From Palsa-1150 sp036490515 (lineage in GTDB: Bacteria > Myxococcota_A > Polyangia > Polyangiales > Polyangiaceae), in the NCBI GenBank assembly GCA_036490515.1, contig DASXDU010000037.1, positions 1-64,000 of the forward strand: 64,000 nucleotides of DNA. The letters run 5' to 3'. Made by a program: the position numbers and the translations under genes. This document shows, one piece after another, positions 43,835 to 54,126 of this stretch. The notes beneath the pieces were generated by a model. It was given only the letters and a program-made list of their open reading frames with translations. It was not told the DNA's origin and did not search any database. Every line of letters starts with the position of its first letter. Within the stretch, counting starts at the first letter, position 1.

Positions 43835-44914
43835 ATGAACCGGCCGCACCTCGAGCGCTTGCACGTCCGCAACTACGGATGCATCAAGGACCTGGAGCTG
43901 AAGCTCACGCCGCTCCACGCGCTCATCGGGCCGAACGACAGCGGCAAAAGCACGGCGCTGATGGCGTTGCGGACGCTGAGTACGTTGGCGGCTGGGCCCC
44001 TCGCTGCGGCCGACGACAGCGGCAAGTTGCTTGCTGCTCTGAGGCTCAACCGAGAACTCTCGCTCGACGGAGGGGTGGGGCACGAGACCTGGACGATCCA
44101 CTATGACGGCACCTTCTTTAGCGAGGCGAACAAGGGCACCAGCCAGCCGATCACCATCGATCACGGGAGCAACCTCGTTCGGCGCGAGCCGGCTCTTGCA
44201 GGTGTGCTTCGAAGGTCCATCCTGCTTCGCTTGGAGCCCGACTCTCTTCGAATGCCGACGGAGCTGATCGCCGAAGGGCAGCCTCTCGGGTTCTTGAATG
44301 CGCTCGGGCTCGGTCTGCCCGCGGTATACGATGCAATCGTTACCCGCGACTTGAACGCCTACAGGGCGATAAACGACAGGCTGGCGGTCCTCTATCCAGC
44401 TGTGAAGAGCCTGAGTCTGAAGAACCCGACGCGGACCACGAAAGCCCTCGGTATCCAGCTCCACGACGGAACGTTTGTCGGCGCGGACTTCATGAGCGAG
44501 GGGATGCTGTACTTCCTCGCATACGCGGCCCTGCCTTACCTTGAACCGGCGGCGCTCATTCTCATCGAGGAGCCGGAGAACGGCCTTCACCCGGCCCGGA
44601 TCAAGGAGGTCATGCGTATCCTCCGCGAGATCTCGCAGACGACGCAGGTCGTTCTCGCCACGCACAGCCCGCTCGTAATCAACGAGCTGGAGCCCGACGA
44701 AGTGACCGTGCTGACGCGCAAGCCCGACGTCGGGACCAAGGGCACGCTGCTCAAGGACACGCCAAACTTCGCCGAGCGCTCGAAGGTGTACGCCCTCGGA
44801 GAGCTCTGGGTCAGCTATGCGGACGGCGACTTCGAGGAACCCCTCTTCAAGGAGCCCCACCAAGCACCCGAGTCGAGCGAGCCCGTCGACTGGAGCGAGA
44901 GCGATAAGGCATGA
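43835..44914 (+). CDS. AAA (OLD/RecF-like) ATPase, probable defence-pair component
   Basis: 359 residues from ATG 43835 with GGAG upstream. ABC-type SMC/OLD-like ATPase: strand-loop LHVRNYGCIKDLELKLTPLHALIGPNDSGKSTALMALRTL with Walker A (GPNDSGKST), then FMSEGMLYFLAYAAL as the signature region, Walker B LILIEEPENGLHPARIKEV and the H-loop VLATHSPLVINE. No TOPRIM domain is fused; instead the next gene overlaps by 4 bp (ATGA). Codon choice is less GC-strict than in neighbours, a hint of transfer. Such ATPase plus DUF4276-type pairs occur in anti-phage loci; that role is inferred. Confidence 0.88.
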   Translation: MNRPHLERLHVRNYGCIKDLELKLTPLHALIGPNDSGKSTALMALRTLSTLAAGPLAAADDSGKLLAALRLNRELSLDGGVGHETWTIHYDGTFFSEANKGTSQPITIDHGSNLVRREPALAGVLRRSILLRLEPDSLRMPTELIAEGQPLGFLNALGLGLPAVYDAIVTRDLNAYRAINDRLAVLYPAVKSLSLKNPTRTTKALGIQLHDGTFVGADFMSEGMLYFLAYAALPYLEPAALILIEEPENGLHPARIKEVMRILREISQTTQVVLATHSPLVINELEPDEVTVLTRKPDVGTKGTLLKDTPNFAERSKVYALGELWVSYADGDFEEPLFKEPHQAPESSEPVDWSESDKA

Positions 44915-45522
44915 TCCGGGTGCTCGTGGCCGGGGAGGGGCCCAACGAGCTCGGGCAGCCACTCGAAGGCATCGTCGTCGAAGGAGAACGGCCTACCGGC
45001 GGTGGGGTCATCGAGGCGCTCATGGCGAAGGTGCGTCCGACCCGCTGGCAAGTGATCCAGACGGTCTCGTGGAAGGACGTGCACAAGCTACAGCCAAACT
45101 CCCCTGAGACCGGGGATGCGCGGACCGTGGCGATACTCGTGCTGCGAGCCAAGGAGATGGGTTGTCACGCACTCGTCTTCCTGCGGGACCGCGATGGCAG
45201 CCCGTCTCGGGAGCGCAGGGTTCGTGACGCCGCGGTGGCTGCCAAAGACCCTCGGGTGGCCCTCGCCGCGGGTGTGCCGATCGAGATGCTCGAGTGCTGG
45301 TTGCTCGCTCTTCGGAAGGAGTGGGGGAGCCAGGCGTCCTCCGATCCCGTGCAGGAGTTAGCCACAAAGCATGGGGTCGCCGCGAAGAGCACACCCGCAA
45401 TGGTGCAGCTCGTCCGAAACGCCTCCCTGCTGCATGCCCCGCCCGATGCAGTCTCGCTCTGGCAGTGGCTACGACGCGTAGCCCATGCCCTGAAAGTGAA
45501 ACCTCCTGCACAGTGGCCGTAG
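44911..45522 (+). CDS. DUF4276/TOPRIM-like protein coupled to AAA ATPase
   Basis: 203 residues. The N-terminus VLVAGEGPNELG is the pattern of TOPRIM-like DUF4276 proteins (Glu after the first strand), followed by ALVFLRDRDGSPSRERRVRDA, where the D-x-D fits the second acidic cluster. Then come GVPIEMLECWLLALRKEWG and a C-terminal helical part. If this holds, it is the nuclease or effector half of a two-gene ATPase system comparable in layout to OLD- or PARIS-type systems, but with a different effector family. Start overlaps the ATPase stop. Confidence 0.7.
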   Translation: MIRVLVAGEGPNELGQPLEGIVVEGERPTGGGVIEALMAKVRPTRWQVIQTVSWKDVHKLQPNSPETGDARTVAILVLRAKEMGCHALVFLRDRDGSPSRERRVRDAAVAAKDPRVALAAGVPIEMLECWLLALRKEWGSQASSDPVQELATKHGVAAKSTPAMVQLVRNASLLHAPPDAVSLWQWLRRVAHALKVKPPAQWP

Positions 45523-45615
45523 GCGGCCCCGCCCACCAGCCCCTCAGCCTGCATGCGCCCTATACGCCCGGGCGCACTTGCTGCGGTTGGGCCAGAGGAC
45601 TACTTCAGCAGTGCG

Positions 45616-48306
<2,691 letters not shown>

Positions 48307-48324
48307 ACGCTCCGTCCAGTCGCG

Positions 48325-48771
48325 CTAGTCGCGCGGGCCGTGGATCGTGAGCACGGGCCGCCGGCTCGTGCGGATCACGTTCTCCGCGACGCTCCCGAGG
48401 AGCGCGCGGGCGAGGCCCTTGCGGCCGTGCGTCCCGATCACGATGAGGTCCGCGTCGAGGTCGTCCGCGACTGCGTTGATCTGCTCCCAGGCGACGCCCT
48501 CGCGGAGGACCGCGTCGAGCGCGACGCCGCGGGCGCGTCGCGCGTCGAGGAGCGCGTCGAGGCCCTTCCTGGCGGCCTCGGCGATCTTGCGGCTCATGTC
48601 GGGCGTGGGGAGCATCGACGCGTCGGGGAACCCCATGATGGGGATCTCGTACGAGTGCATCACCGTGACGGGTGCGCCGACCGCGGCAGCGAGGTCGATG
48701 GCCCAGTCGAGCGCGCGATCGGACGTCTCGGTGAAGTCCGAGGGGACGAGGATTCGTCGGAAGACGGCCAT
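48325..48771 (-). CDS. Universal stress protein (UspA family)
   Basis: 148 residues. ATG 48771 has GGAGGG at good spacing. The Rossmann-like Usp fold starts FRRILVPSDFTETSDRALDWAIDLA, and the ATP-binding motif G-xx-G-x9-G(S) is present (GTHGRKGLARALLGSVAENVIR), so it belongs to the nucleotide-binding subgroup. It probably senses energy or stress. The start lies inside the 3' end of the BrkB-like gene (112-bp overlap), so the two are likely co-transcribed. Confidence 0.93.
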   Translation of the reverse strand: MAVFRRILVPSDFTETSDRALDWAIDLAAAVGAPVTVMHSYEIPIMGFPDASMLPTPDMSRKIAEAARKGLDALLDARRARGVALDAVLREGVAWEQINAVADDLDADLIVIGTHGRKGLARALLGSVAENVIRTSRRPVLTIHGPRD

Positions 48772-49613
48772 GAAGACCCTCCACGCAAGCGCTCGGCCAG
48801 GACGCTGTTGAGCTGGGCCCCCAGCAGGAGCGCCGTCGCAAACAGCCACAATGTCATCATGGTCACCCCCACCACGGCCAGCCCGGCCTGGTACGAACCT
48901 GCGCCGAAGTGTTCCACGTAGACTCCGTAGCCCCAGCCGAGGGCGGCCTGGAGGACGACGGCGAGCAGCGCACCGGGGAGGACGGGGACTCGCCTGTCAC
49001 AGCCGCGCGGGATCGCCACGCGGAAGAGGCCGGCCACCATCGCGAAGGCCACGGCACCCCCCAGGACGAGGCGCAGCGCGTGGCCGACGACCCCGTGCTC
49101 CACGGCCAGGAAGGCAGGCGGCAACGCGCTGCCGACGACCGTCTGGACCCAGTCGAGCCCCGCGGTCAGGAGCGCCAGGACTCCGACCCCGATCGCGAGC
49201 GCGATGCACGTGGCAATCGCCAGCAGGCGCTTCTTCCACCACGGGCGGGACGTGCCCGTCTGCACCTCGACGACGTCGAAGATCGAGTGGATGCCGCTCG
49301 AGGCGAGCCAGACGGCCGTTGCGAGGGCGACCGGGGCGAAGGCGCGCCCCCGCCAGGCAGCCACCTGCTGCAGCTGGCCGGTCATCATCTCCCGCATCTG
49401 CGGCGGGACCGACGCCATCGCGGACGACGTGAGCCACGCGTTGGACGACGCGATGCGGGCCGCGACGTATCCAGCGACCGCGGCGAGCGGCACGAGCGCG
49501 AGAAAGACCCAGAAGCTCACCTCGGCTGCGAGGCCGAGGGTGCGCTTGCGGTCGATGCCCTCGGTCATCCCGTGAAGCCACGACGGAATCCTCGGCATCC
49601 AGCGTCTGGGCAT
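48660..49613 (-). CDS. YihY/BrkB family inner-membrane protein
   Basis: 317 residues from ATG 49613; no clear ribosome site, and ATG 49598 or 49688 are alternatives. The family core is clear: DRKRTLGLAAEVSFWVFLALVPLAAVAGYV, VWLASSGIHSIFDVVEVQTG, six or so spans, and the terminal span LAVVGVTMMTLWLFATALLLGAQLNSVLAERL. The ~35-residue Ser/Arg/Pro-rich tail after that overlaps the uspA start region out of frame and is unlike the usual end. A frameshift or recent stop loss may have lengthened it. Transport function in the family is unproven. Confidence 0.85.
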   Translation of the reverse strand: MPRRWMPRIPSWLHGMTEGIDRKRTLGLAAEVSFWVFLALVPLAAVAGYVAARIASSNAWLTSSAMASVPPQMREMMTGQLQQVAAWRGRAFAPVALATAVWLASSGIHSIFDVVEVQTGTSRPWWKKRLLAIATCIALAIGVGVLALLTAGLDWVQTVVGSALPPAFLAVEHGVVGHALRLVLGGAVAFAMVAGLFRVAIPRGCDRRVPVLPGALLAVVLQAALGWGYGVYVEHFGAGSYQAGLAVVGVTMMTLWLFATALLLGAQLNSVLAERLRGGSSWPSSDESSSPRTSPRRPIARSTGPSTSLPRSAHPSR

Positions 49614-49894
49614 CGTCTGCGCAGTGTGCAGCGCGCATGCCTGACATCCGGGACCACGCCAGGCACCCCACGTGCCACCCGGCAGCATGAGCCGCGCCAC
49701 GCGGCTTGCGTCCGGGGGCCTATTGGCTATCTTCGTGGGGCTCACGAACGTTTCCCCGGCAACGACGCTCTCTCGACTTCGGGATCGCATCGCGCTCGAC
49801 GGTGACGGCAACGTGTGGACGAGGTGGATTCCCTGCCTCGGGCCTTGCTACTGATTCCGCGGCTGGTTGGATGGCAGGCTACTCGAGTTGGAAA

Positions 49895-49916
49895 CGCCGC
49901 CGGTTTCAAGGCGGCG
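49895..49916. promoter_or_regulatory. 5'-leader hairpin before RRM gene
   Basis: CGCCGCC-GGTTTCAA-GGCGGCG, a perfect 7-bp stem located 32 bp before the ATG of the RNA-binding protein gene. It could be a leader structure for autoregulation, as in cold-shock-type RRM genes, or a weak terminator. Confidence 0.4.
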
Positions 49917-49948
49917 TGTTCGCGCCGCATCGCTGAGAGAAGAGACAC

Positions 49949-50317
49949 ATGGGAACGCGTCTTTACGTCGGGAATCTGTCATTTTCGTCCACCATCGAGA
50001 CCGTGCGCGAGGCCTTCGCGCGCATCGGAGAGGTTACCGACGTCCACATCGTGACCGACCGGGCCACGGGGCAGTCGCGCGGCTTCGGCTTCGTGACCAT
50101 GGGCTCCCCGGCCGAGGCCCAGAAGGCCATCGAGACCATGAACGGGGCGAACCTCGACGGTCGCGCGCTCCGCGTGAACGAGGCCGAGGAGCGCCCGCAG
50201 CGCGGTGGCTTCGGTGGAGGGGGCGGCGGCGGCGGGGGCGGCGGTGGTGACCGCGGTCGTCGCGGCGGCGGCGGCGGCGGGGGTGGTCGCGATCGCGACC
50301 GCGGCAACCGCTGGTAG
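49949..50317 (+). CDS. Glycine-rich RRM RNA-binding protein
   Basis: 122 residues. One RRM at 1-80 with RNP-2 (LYVGNL) and RNP-1 (RGFGFVTM), then a Gly/Arg tail with runs of 12 and 8 Gly. This matches cyanobacterial Rbp-type and myxobacterial glycine-rich RNA-binding proteins, often cold-induced RNA chaperones. GAGAGAAGAG lies before the ATG. The Gly runs are coded by GGC/GGT repeats and are likely length-variable. Confidence 0.93.
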   Translation: MGTRLYVGNLSFSSTIETVREAFARIGEVTDVHIVTDRATGQSRGFGFVTMGSPAEAQKAIETMNGANLDGRALRVNEAEERPQRGGFGGGGGGGGGGGGDRGRRGGGGGGGGRDRDRGNRW

Positions 50318-50433
50318 TTCGCGAGTCTGCGCAGGTGGGCCCGGCTCCTCGTCGAGCGGGCCTTCCGGCGTGACTCATCCAGAAGCGATGCCTCCTTCGG
50401 AGGCACGGGACAACTCCATCTACGAGGTGCGCC

Positions 50434-50619
50434 TTGTCGAACCCCAGCATCCAGAAGCGACAGAAGGAGCGCGAGCGCCAGGAGCGTGCACGCGCCAAGG
50501 CCGAGAAGCGTAAGGCCCGCAAGGACGAGAAGGGTCCTCGCGGTCCGGGCGAGGACGGCGTGGACCCGGACATCGCGGGGATCGTGCCCGGTCCGCAGCC
50601 GCCCGCCGAAGACATGTGA
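50434..50619 (+). CDS. Small charged protein (61 aa), hypothetical
   Basis: 61 residues from TTG 50434 with GAGGTG just upstream. The first ~35 residues are a highly charged helix (SIQKRQKERERQERARAKAEKR); the tail is Gly/Pro/Asp-rich (GPGEDGVDPDIAGIVPGPQP). Similar short basic proteins are common in delta-group genomes; function unknown. A nucleic-acid-binding or ribosome-associated role is conceivable. Confidence 0.7.
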   Translation: MSNPSIQKRQKERERQERARAKAEKRKARKDEKGPRGPGEDGVDPDIAGIVPGPQPPAEDM

Positions 50620-50674
50620 CGCTCGGCGCAGCGACTGTTCCCCGCGGTCGCGTTTCGAGTTACGAGAGGCTGCG

Positions 50675-50809
50675 ATGCGCCTCGCGATGGTCGGCCTGGG
50701 GAAGATGGGCTTCAACATGACGCTCCGCCTGCTCCAGGGCCGGCACGAAGTCGTCGCCGTCGACAGGAACCTCGACCAGTTCGGCGGCCACGCCGTCGAG
50801 AAGTCCTAG
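50675..50809 (+). pseudogene. gnd: Truncated 6-phosphogluconate dehydrogenase (gnd) remnant
   Basis: 44 residues: MRLAMVGLGKMGFNMTLRLL, then HEVVAVDRNLDQ, then an unrelated FGGHAVEKS and stop. The first part is the Rossmann dinucleotide loop of decarboxylating 6-phosphogluconate dehydrogenase (GxGxMG, NADP-binding). The other ~260-430 residues are missing. GAGAGG precedes the ATG, so the 5' end looks intact. It lies 16 bp before zwf, where gnd often sits. I infer an internal deletion that left a fossil start. A functional small peptide cannot be excluded. Confidence 0.7.
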
Positions 50810-50825
50810 CGCCGCGGGGCTCGGC

Positions 50826-52370
50826 ATGGAGAGCACCATCCCCGGCTTCAATCCGTTCCGCATCGGCCTCGAGACGGAGCGCGTCGCGGCGCCGTGCGTG
50901 TTCGTCATCTTCGGAGCGTCGGGCGACCTCACGCGCCGCAAGCTCCTGCCTGCGCTCTACAACCTCGCCGTCTCGCGCCTGCTGCCCCCCGGCATGTCGA
51001 TCGTGGGCTTCGCGCTCAACGAGATGACCGACGACGAGTTCCGCAAGAGCATGCGCGAGGGTGTCGGGCAGTTCTCGCGGCGCAAGCCCGTCGACGAGGC
51101 GGTGTGGAACGACTTCGCGAGCCGTCTCTACTACGTCGGCGGCAAGTTCGAGGACGAAGCGAACTTCGCGAAGCTCGGCAAGCGGCTCGAGGAGCTCGAC
51201 AAGACGAACGGGACGCGAAAAAACCGGATCTACTACCTGGCGATCCCCCCGAGCGCGTTCCGCCTCGTGAACGACAACCTCGCCAAGGCCGGCCTCGTCC
51301 ACGACCCCACCGATCCGGGCAAGTACTCCCGCATCATCATCGAGAAGCCGTTCGGGCGCGACCTGGCGAGCGGCGACGCCCTCAACGCGGACCTCCACCG
51401 CGTGTTCCACGAGAAGCAGATCTTCCGCATCGACCACTACCTCGGCAAGGAGACCGTCCAGAACCTCGTCGCTCTCCGCTTCGGCAACGCAATCTGGGAG
51501 CCGATCTGGAACCGCAACCATATCGACCACGTCCAGATCACCGTGGCGGAGGACATCGGGGTCGAGGGGCGAGGCAAGTTCTACGAGGAGGCGGGCACGA
51601 CGCGCGACATCGTGCAGAACCACCTCCTGCAGCTCCTGATGGTGATGGCGATGGAGCCGCCGGTCGCGTTCACCGCGGACGAGGTGCGCGACGAGAAGGT
51701 GAAGGTGCTGCGGGCCCTGAAGCCGATCCGCGGCGAGGACGTCGCGCGGCTCACGGTGCGCGGGCAATACGGGCCCGGGAACTTCGCGGGCAAGGCCGTG
51801 TCGGGCTACCGGCAGGAGCCGAACGTGAGCCCCACGTCGACGGTCGAGACGTTCGTCGCGATGCGCATCGAGATCGACAACTGGCGCTTCGCGGGGGTGC
51901 CCATCTACGTCCGCGCCGGCAAGCGCCTCACCAAGCGCGTGACCGAGGTGAGCGTCCACTTCAAGCACGTCCCGCACGCGCTCCTCGCGCAGGCAGGGCC
52001 CGTGGACCCGGACGTCCTCGCCGTTCGCATCCAGCCCGACGAGGGCATCGGCCTCCGCTTCGTGGCGAAGGTGCCCGGCCCGACGATGACGCTGCGCCCG
52101 GTGACCATGGACTTCCGCTACGGCTCGACGTTCGGCGGCAGCGGCCCCGAGGCGTACGAGCGCCTGATCCTCGACGCGATGCTCGGCGATCCGACGCTCT
52201 TCGCGCGGTCGGACGAGGTGAGCGCAGCGTGGCGTTTCATCACGCCGATCCTGCAGGGATGGGCCGAGATGGGCGCTCCGCGGATGCCCAACTACGACGC
52301 AGGGACGTGGGGCCCGCGCGACTCGTTCGCGCTCATCGAGCGCGAGGGGCGAGCGTGGAGGCGGCTATGA
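50826..52370 (+). CDS. zwf: Glucose-6-phosphate 1-dehydrogenase
   Basis: 514 residues, full length. It oxidises glucose-6-phosphate to 6-phosphogluconolactone with NADP. N-terminal nucleotide loop FVIFGASGDLTRRKLLPALYNL; substrate and catalytic His in FRIDHYLGKETVQNLVALRFGN; IIIEKPFGRDL; C-terminal NAD(P)-fold end FITPILQGWAEMG and YDAGTWGP. It overlaps opcA by 4 bp (ATGA). The conserved order zwf-opcA is that of cyanobacteria, actinobacteria and several myxobacteria. Confidence 0.97.
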   Translation: MESTIPGFNPFRIGLETERVAAPCVFVIFGASGDLTRRKLLPALYNLAVSRLLPPGMSIVGFALNEMTDDEFRKSMREGVGQFSRRKPVDEAVWNDFASRLYYVGGKFEDEANFAKLGKRLEELDKTNGTRKNRIYYLAIPPSAFRLVNDNLAKAGLVHDPTDPGKYSRIIIEKPFGRDLASGDALNADLHRVFHEKQIFRIDHYLGKETVQNLVALRFGNAIWEPIWNRNHIDHVQITVAEDIGVEGRGKFYEEAGTTRDIVQNHLLQLLMVMAMEPPVAFTADEVRDEKVKVLRALKPIRGEDVARLTVRGQYGPGNFAGKAVSGYRQEPNVSPTSTVETFVAMRIEIDNWRFAGVPIYVRAGKRLTKRVTEVSVHFKHVPHALLAQAGPVDPDVLAVRIQPDEGIGLRFVAKVPGPTMTLRPVTMDFRYGSTFGGSGPEAYERLILDAMLGDPTLFARSDEVSAAWRFITPILQGWAEMGAPRMPNYDAGTWGPRDSFALIEREGRAWRRL

Positions 52371-53458
52371 GGCTCGAAGTCGGCGACGTGGATCGCGAGC
52401 TCACCCGGCTCTGGGAGCAGGACGCCCACAAGCAGGGCTCGGCCCGCGTGGGGCTCCTCACGCTCGTCGCGCTCGTCAGCGAGCCGCGCCTGCTCGAGCG
52501 CGTGCAGAAGGTCGTGGCGGACGTGGTGAAGGTGCACCCCCTGCGCACGATTGTCGCCGTGTGGAAGGACGGCGCGACGCCGGCCCTGACCGCCGACGTG
52601 GAGCTCCACCGCGTGTCGGCGGGGGGGGCGGTGTGCGGGGATGCGATCACCCTCGAGGCAGTGGGCGCCGCGCGCGAGTGGTTGCCGGGGAACGCGGACC
52701 GGCTGGCGCTTGCGGACCTGCCCGTGTGCGTGTGGTGGGTCGGCGATCTGCCCGACTACGACGACCTCTTCGATCGCATGGTCGTGAACGCGGACGTCGT
52801 CATCGTGAACTCGCAGGAGATGGACCTCCGCGATCTCGAGAAGCTCTCGGTCATCGCCGCGCGGTCGCACGGCCGGTACGCCCTCGCGGACCTCGCATGG
52901 ATCCGCCTGCACTCGATCCAGGACCTCGTCGCGCGGTTCTTCGACGACGAGGCCGGGAGGGCGCACCTCGCGTCGGTGCAGCGCATCGAGATCGAGTTTT
53001 CGCCGCGCGAAGGGGAAAAGGACGCTGCGAGCACGCGTTCGGGGCTGCTCTTCGGATGGATCGCGCACGTGCTCAAGCTGCCGATCGTGGCACCGCAGTG
53101 GCGCAGGGGTGAGGGCTGGGCGGAGGTCCAGCTCGGCGGCGTGACGGCGCGGTTCGAGCCCAAGCTGCGGCCTGGCGTCCGTCCGGGCGGCATCGTTCGC
53201 CTGTCGATCCAGTGCCAGGACGCGCGCTTCGACATCGCCCGGGAGGACGACCCGCAGGTTTTCCGCTGGTCGAGGGAGGTGCCGGGCGTGCCCACGCCGT
53301 CGCAGCTCCTGCGCATCAAGAGCCTCGACGAGACGACGCTCCTCTGCCGGTGCCTGGAGCGCCCGAAGCAGGACGCGCTGCTCGAGGCGTCGATGCACGT
53401 CGGGAGCCGGATCGTTCGACCTATCGCGCCCAGGCTTTCGGGCCGTCCGCCCGAGTAG
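52367..53458 (+). CDS. opcA: Glucose-6-phosphate dehydrogenase assembly protein OpcA
   Basis: 363 residues starting at the ATGA overlap with zwf. OpcA is an allosteric partner that raises Zwf activity, for example in redox control in cyanobacteria. Family features: R-x-L...LVALVSEPRLLERVQKVVADVVKVHPLRTIVAV, then LADLPVCVWWVGDLPDYDDLFDRMVVNADVVIVNS, WIRLHSIQDLVARFFDD and a C-terminal beta-rich part. The 22-bp repeat array starts directly behind its stop. Confidence 0.92.
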   Translation: MRLEVGDVDRELTRLWEQDAHKQGSARVGLLTLVALVSEPRLLERVQKVVADVVKVHPLRTIVAVWKDGATPALTADVELHRVSAGGAVCGDAITLEAVGAAREWLPGNADRLALADLPVCVWWVGDLPDYDDLFDRMVVNADVVIVNSQEMDLRDLEKLSVIAARSHGRYALADLAWIRLHSIQDLVARFFDDEAGRAHLASVQRIEIEFSPREGEKDAASTRSGLLFGWIAHVLKLPIVAPQWRRGEGWAEVQLGGVTARFEPKLRPGVRPGGIVRLSIQCQDARFDIAREDDPQVFRWSREVPGVPTPSQLLRIKSLDETTLLCRCLERPKQDALLEASMHVGSRIVRPIAPRLSGRPPE

Positions 53459-53459
53459 A

Positions 53460-54126
53460 GGCGCCTTTCCCGGTGCCCCTGGGACAGGAGAACGATGCCA
53501 TCTGCGCGCGGGAAGGATGCCGCTGCGCCGGAGAGGAGCCACTCTTCCTCGGATTGCGGGCTCTGACGACCCGCGAGGGTCGTGCGCATTGCGGCGCACG
53601 AACGCGGGCCTCGGGCTCCTTGCCGAGGATCATGTCGCCGGACGAGCGTGGGCATGCACGGCCATGGATGGGCTCCTCGCGAGGAAGAACGATCGTGCTG
53701 CGCCACCACGACACCGGTCCTTGCGAGGGACGTGTCACCTCCTTGCGGGCAAGGGCCGGTGACCTCGGCCACGAAGACGGGGGGCCTTGCGGGCGACCGA
53801 TCACGTCGTTGCCGGCGAGGGAGGGGGTCGCTGGCCCCGAGGGCACCCGCCCTCGCGAGCAAGGACCGGTGCCGTGCGGACCACCATGGCCATCGTCGAG
53901 CGCAAGGAGGGCCGCCTTTCCCGGCAAGGCCAGCCCTGGTTCCGGGCAAGGACGCATGCCCTTGCCCGCGACGAGGTAGCTCGAGGCGCGCAAGGCGCCG
54001 CGTCGTCGAGTGCAACGACGGGGGCCCTTGCCCGCAAGGGGGGCCGTCGTTGCGGTGAACGGCTCACCTCCTCGGCCGCAAGACCTGGGTGCGTCCGCCC
54101 GCACGACCACGGTCATGCAGCGCAAG
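53460..54126. repeat. Degenerate 22-bp tandem repeat array behind opcA
   Basis: Read on the minus strand, about 30 contiguous units of 22 bp (one of 21), with core CTTGCGCGCAAGGGC and an end like CCGTC or GTTC. Best units lie at 53720-54040. There is almost no length variation despite strong base divergence. 22 is not a multiple of three, so ORFs across it are artefacts. It begins one base after the opcA stop. Confidence 0.85.

Noticed and set aside
50434..50809. Fusion of the small charged protein with the gnd remnant
   Set aside because: They are in different frames and separated by a stop and a new ribosome site.
53460..54126. CRISPR array
   Set aside because: Units are contiguous at 22 bp with no constant repeat separated by unique spacers, and no cas genes are near.
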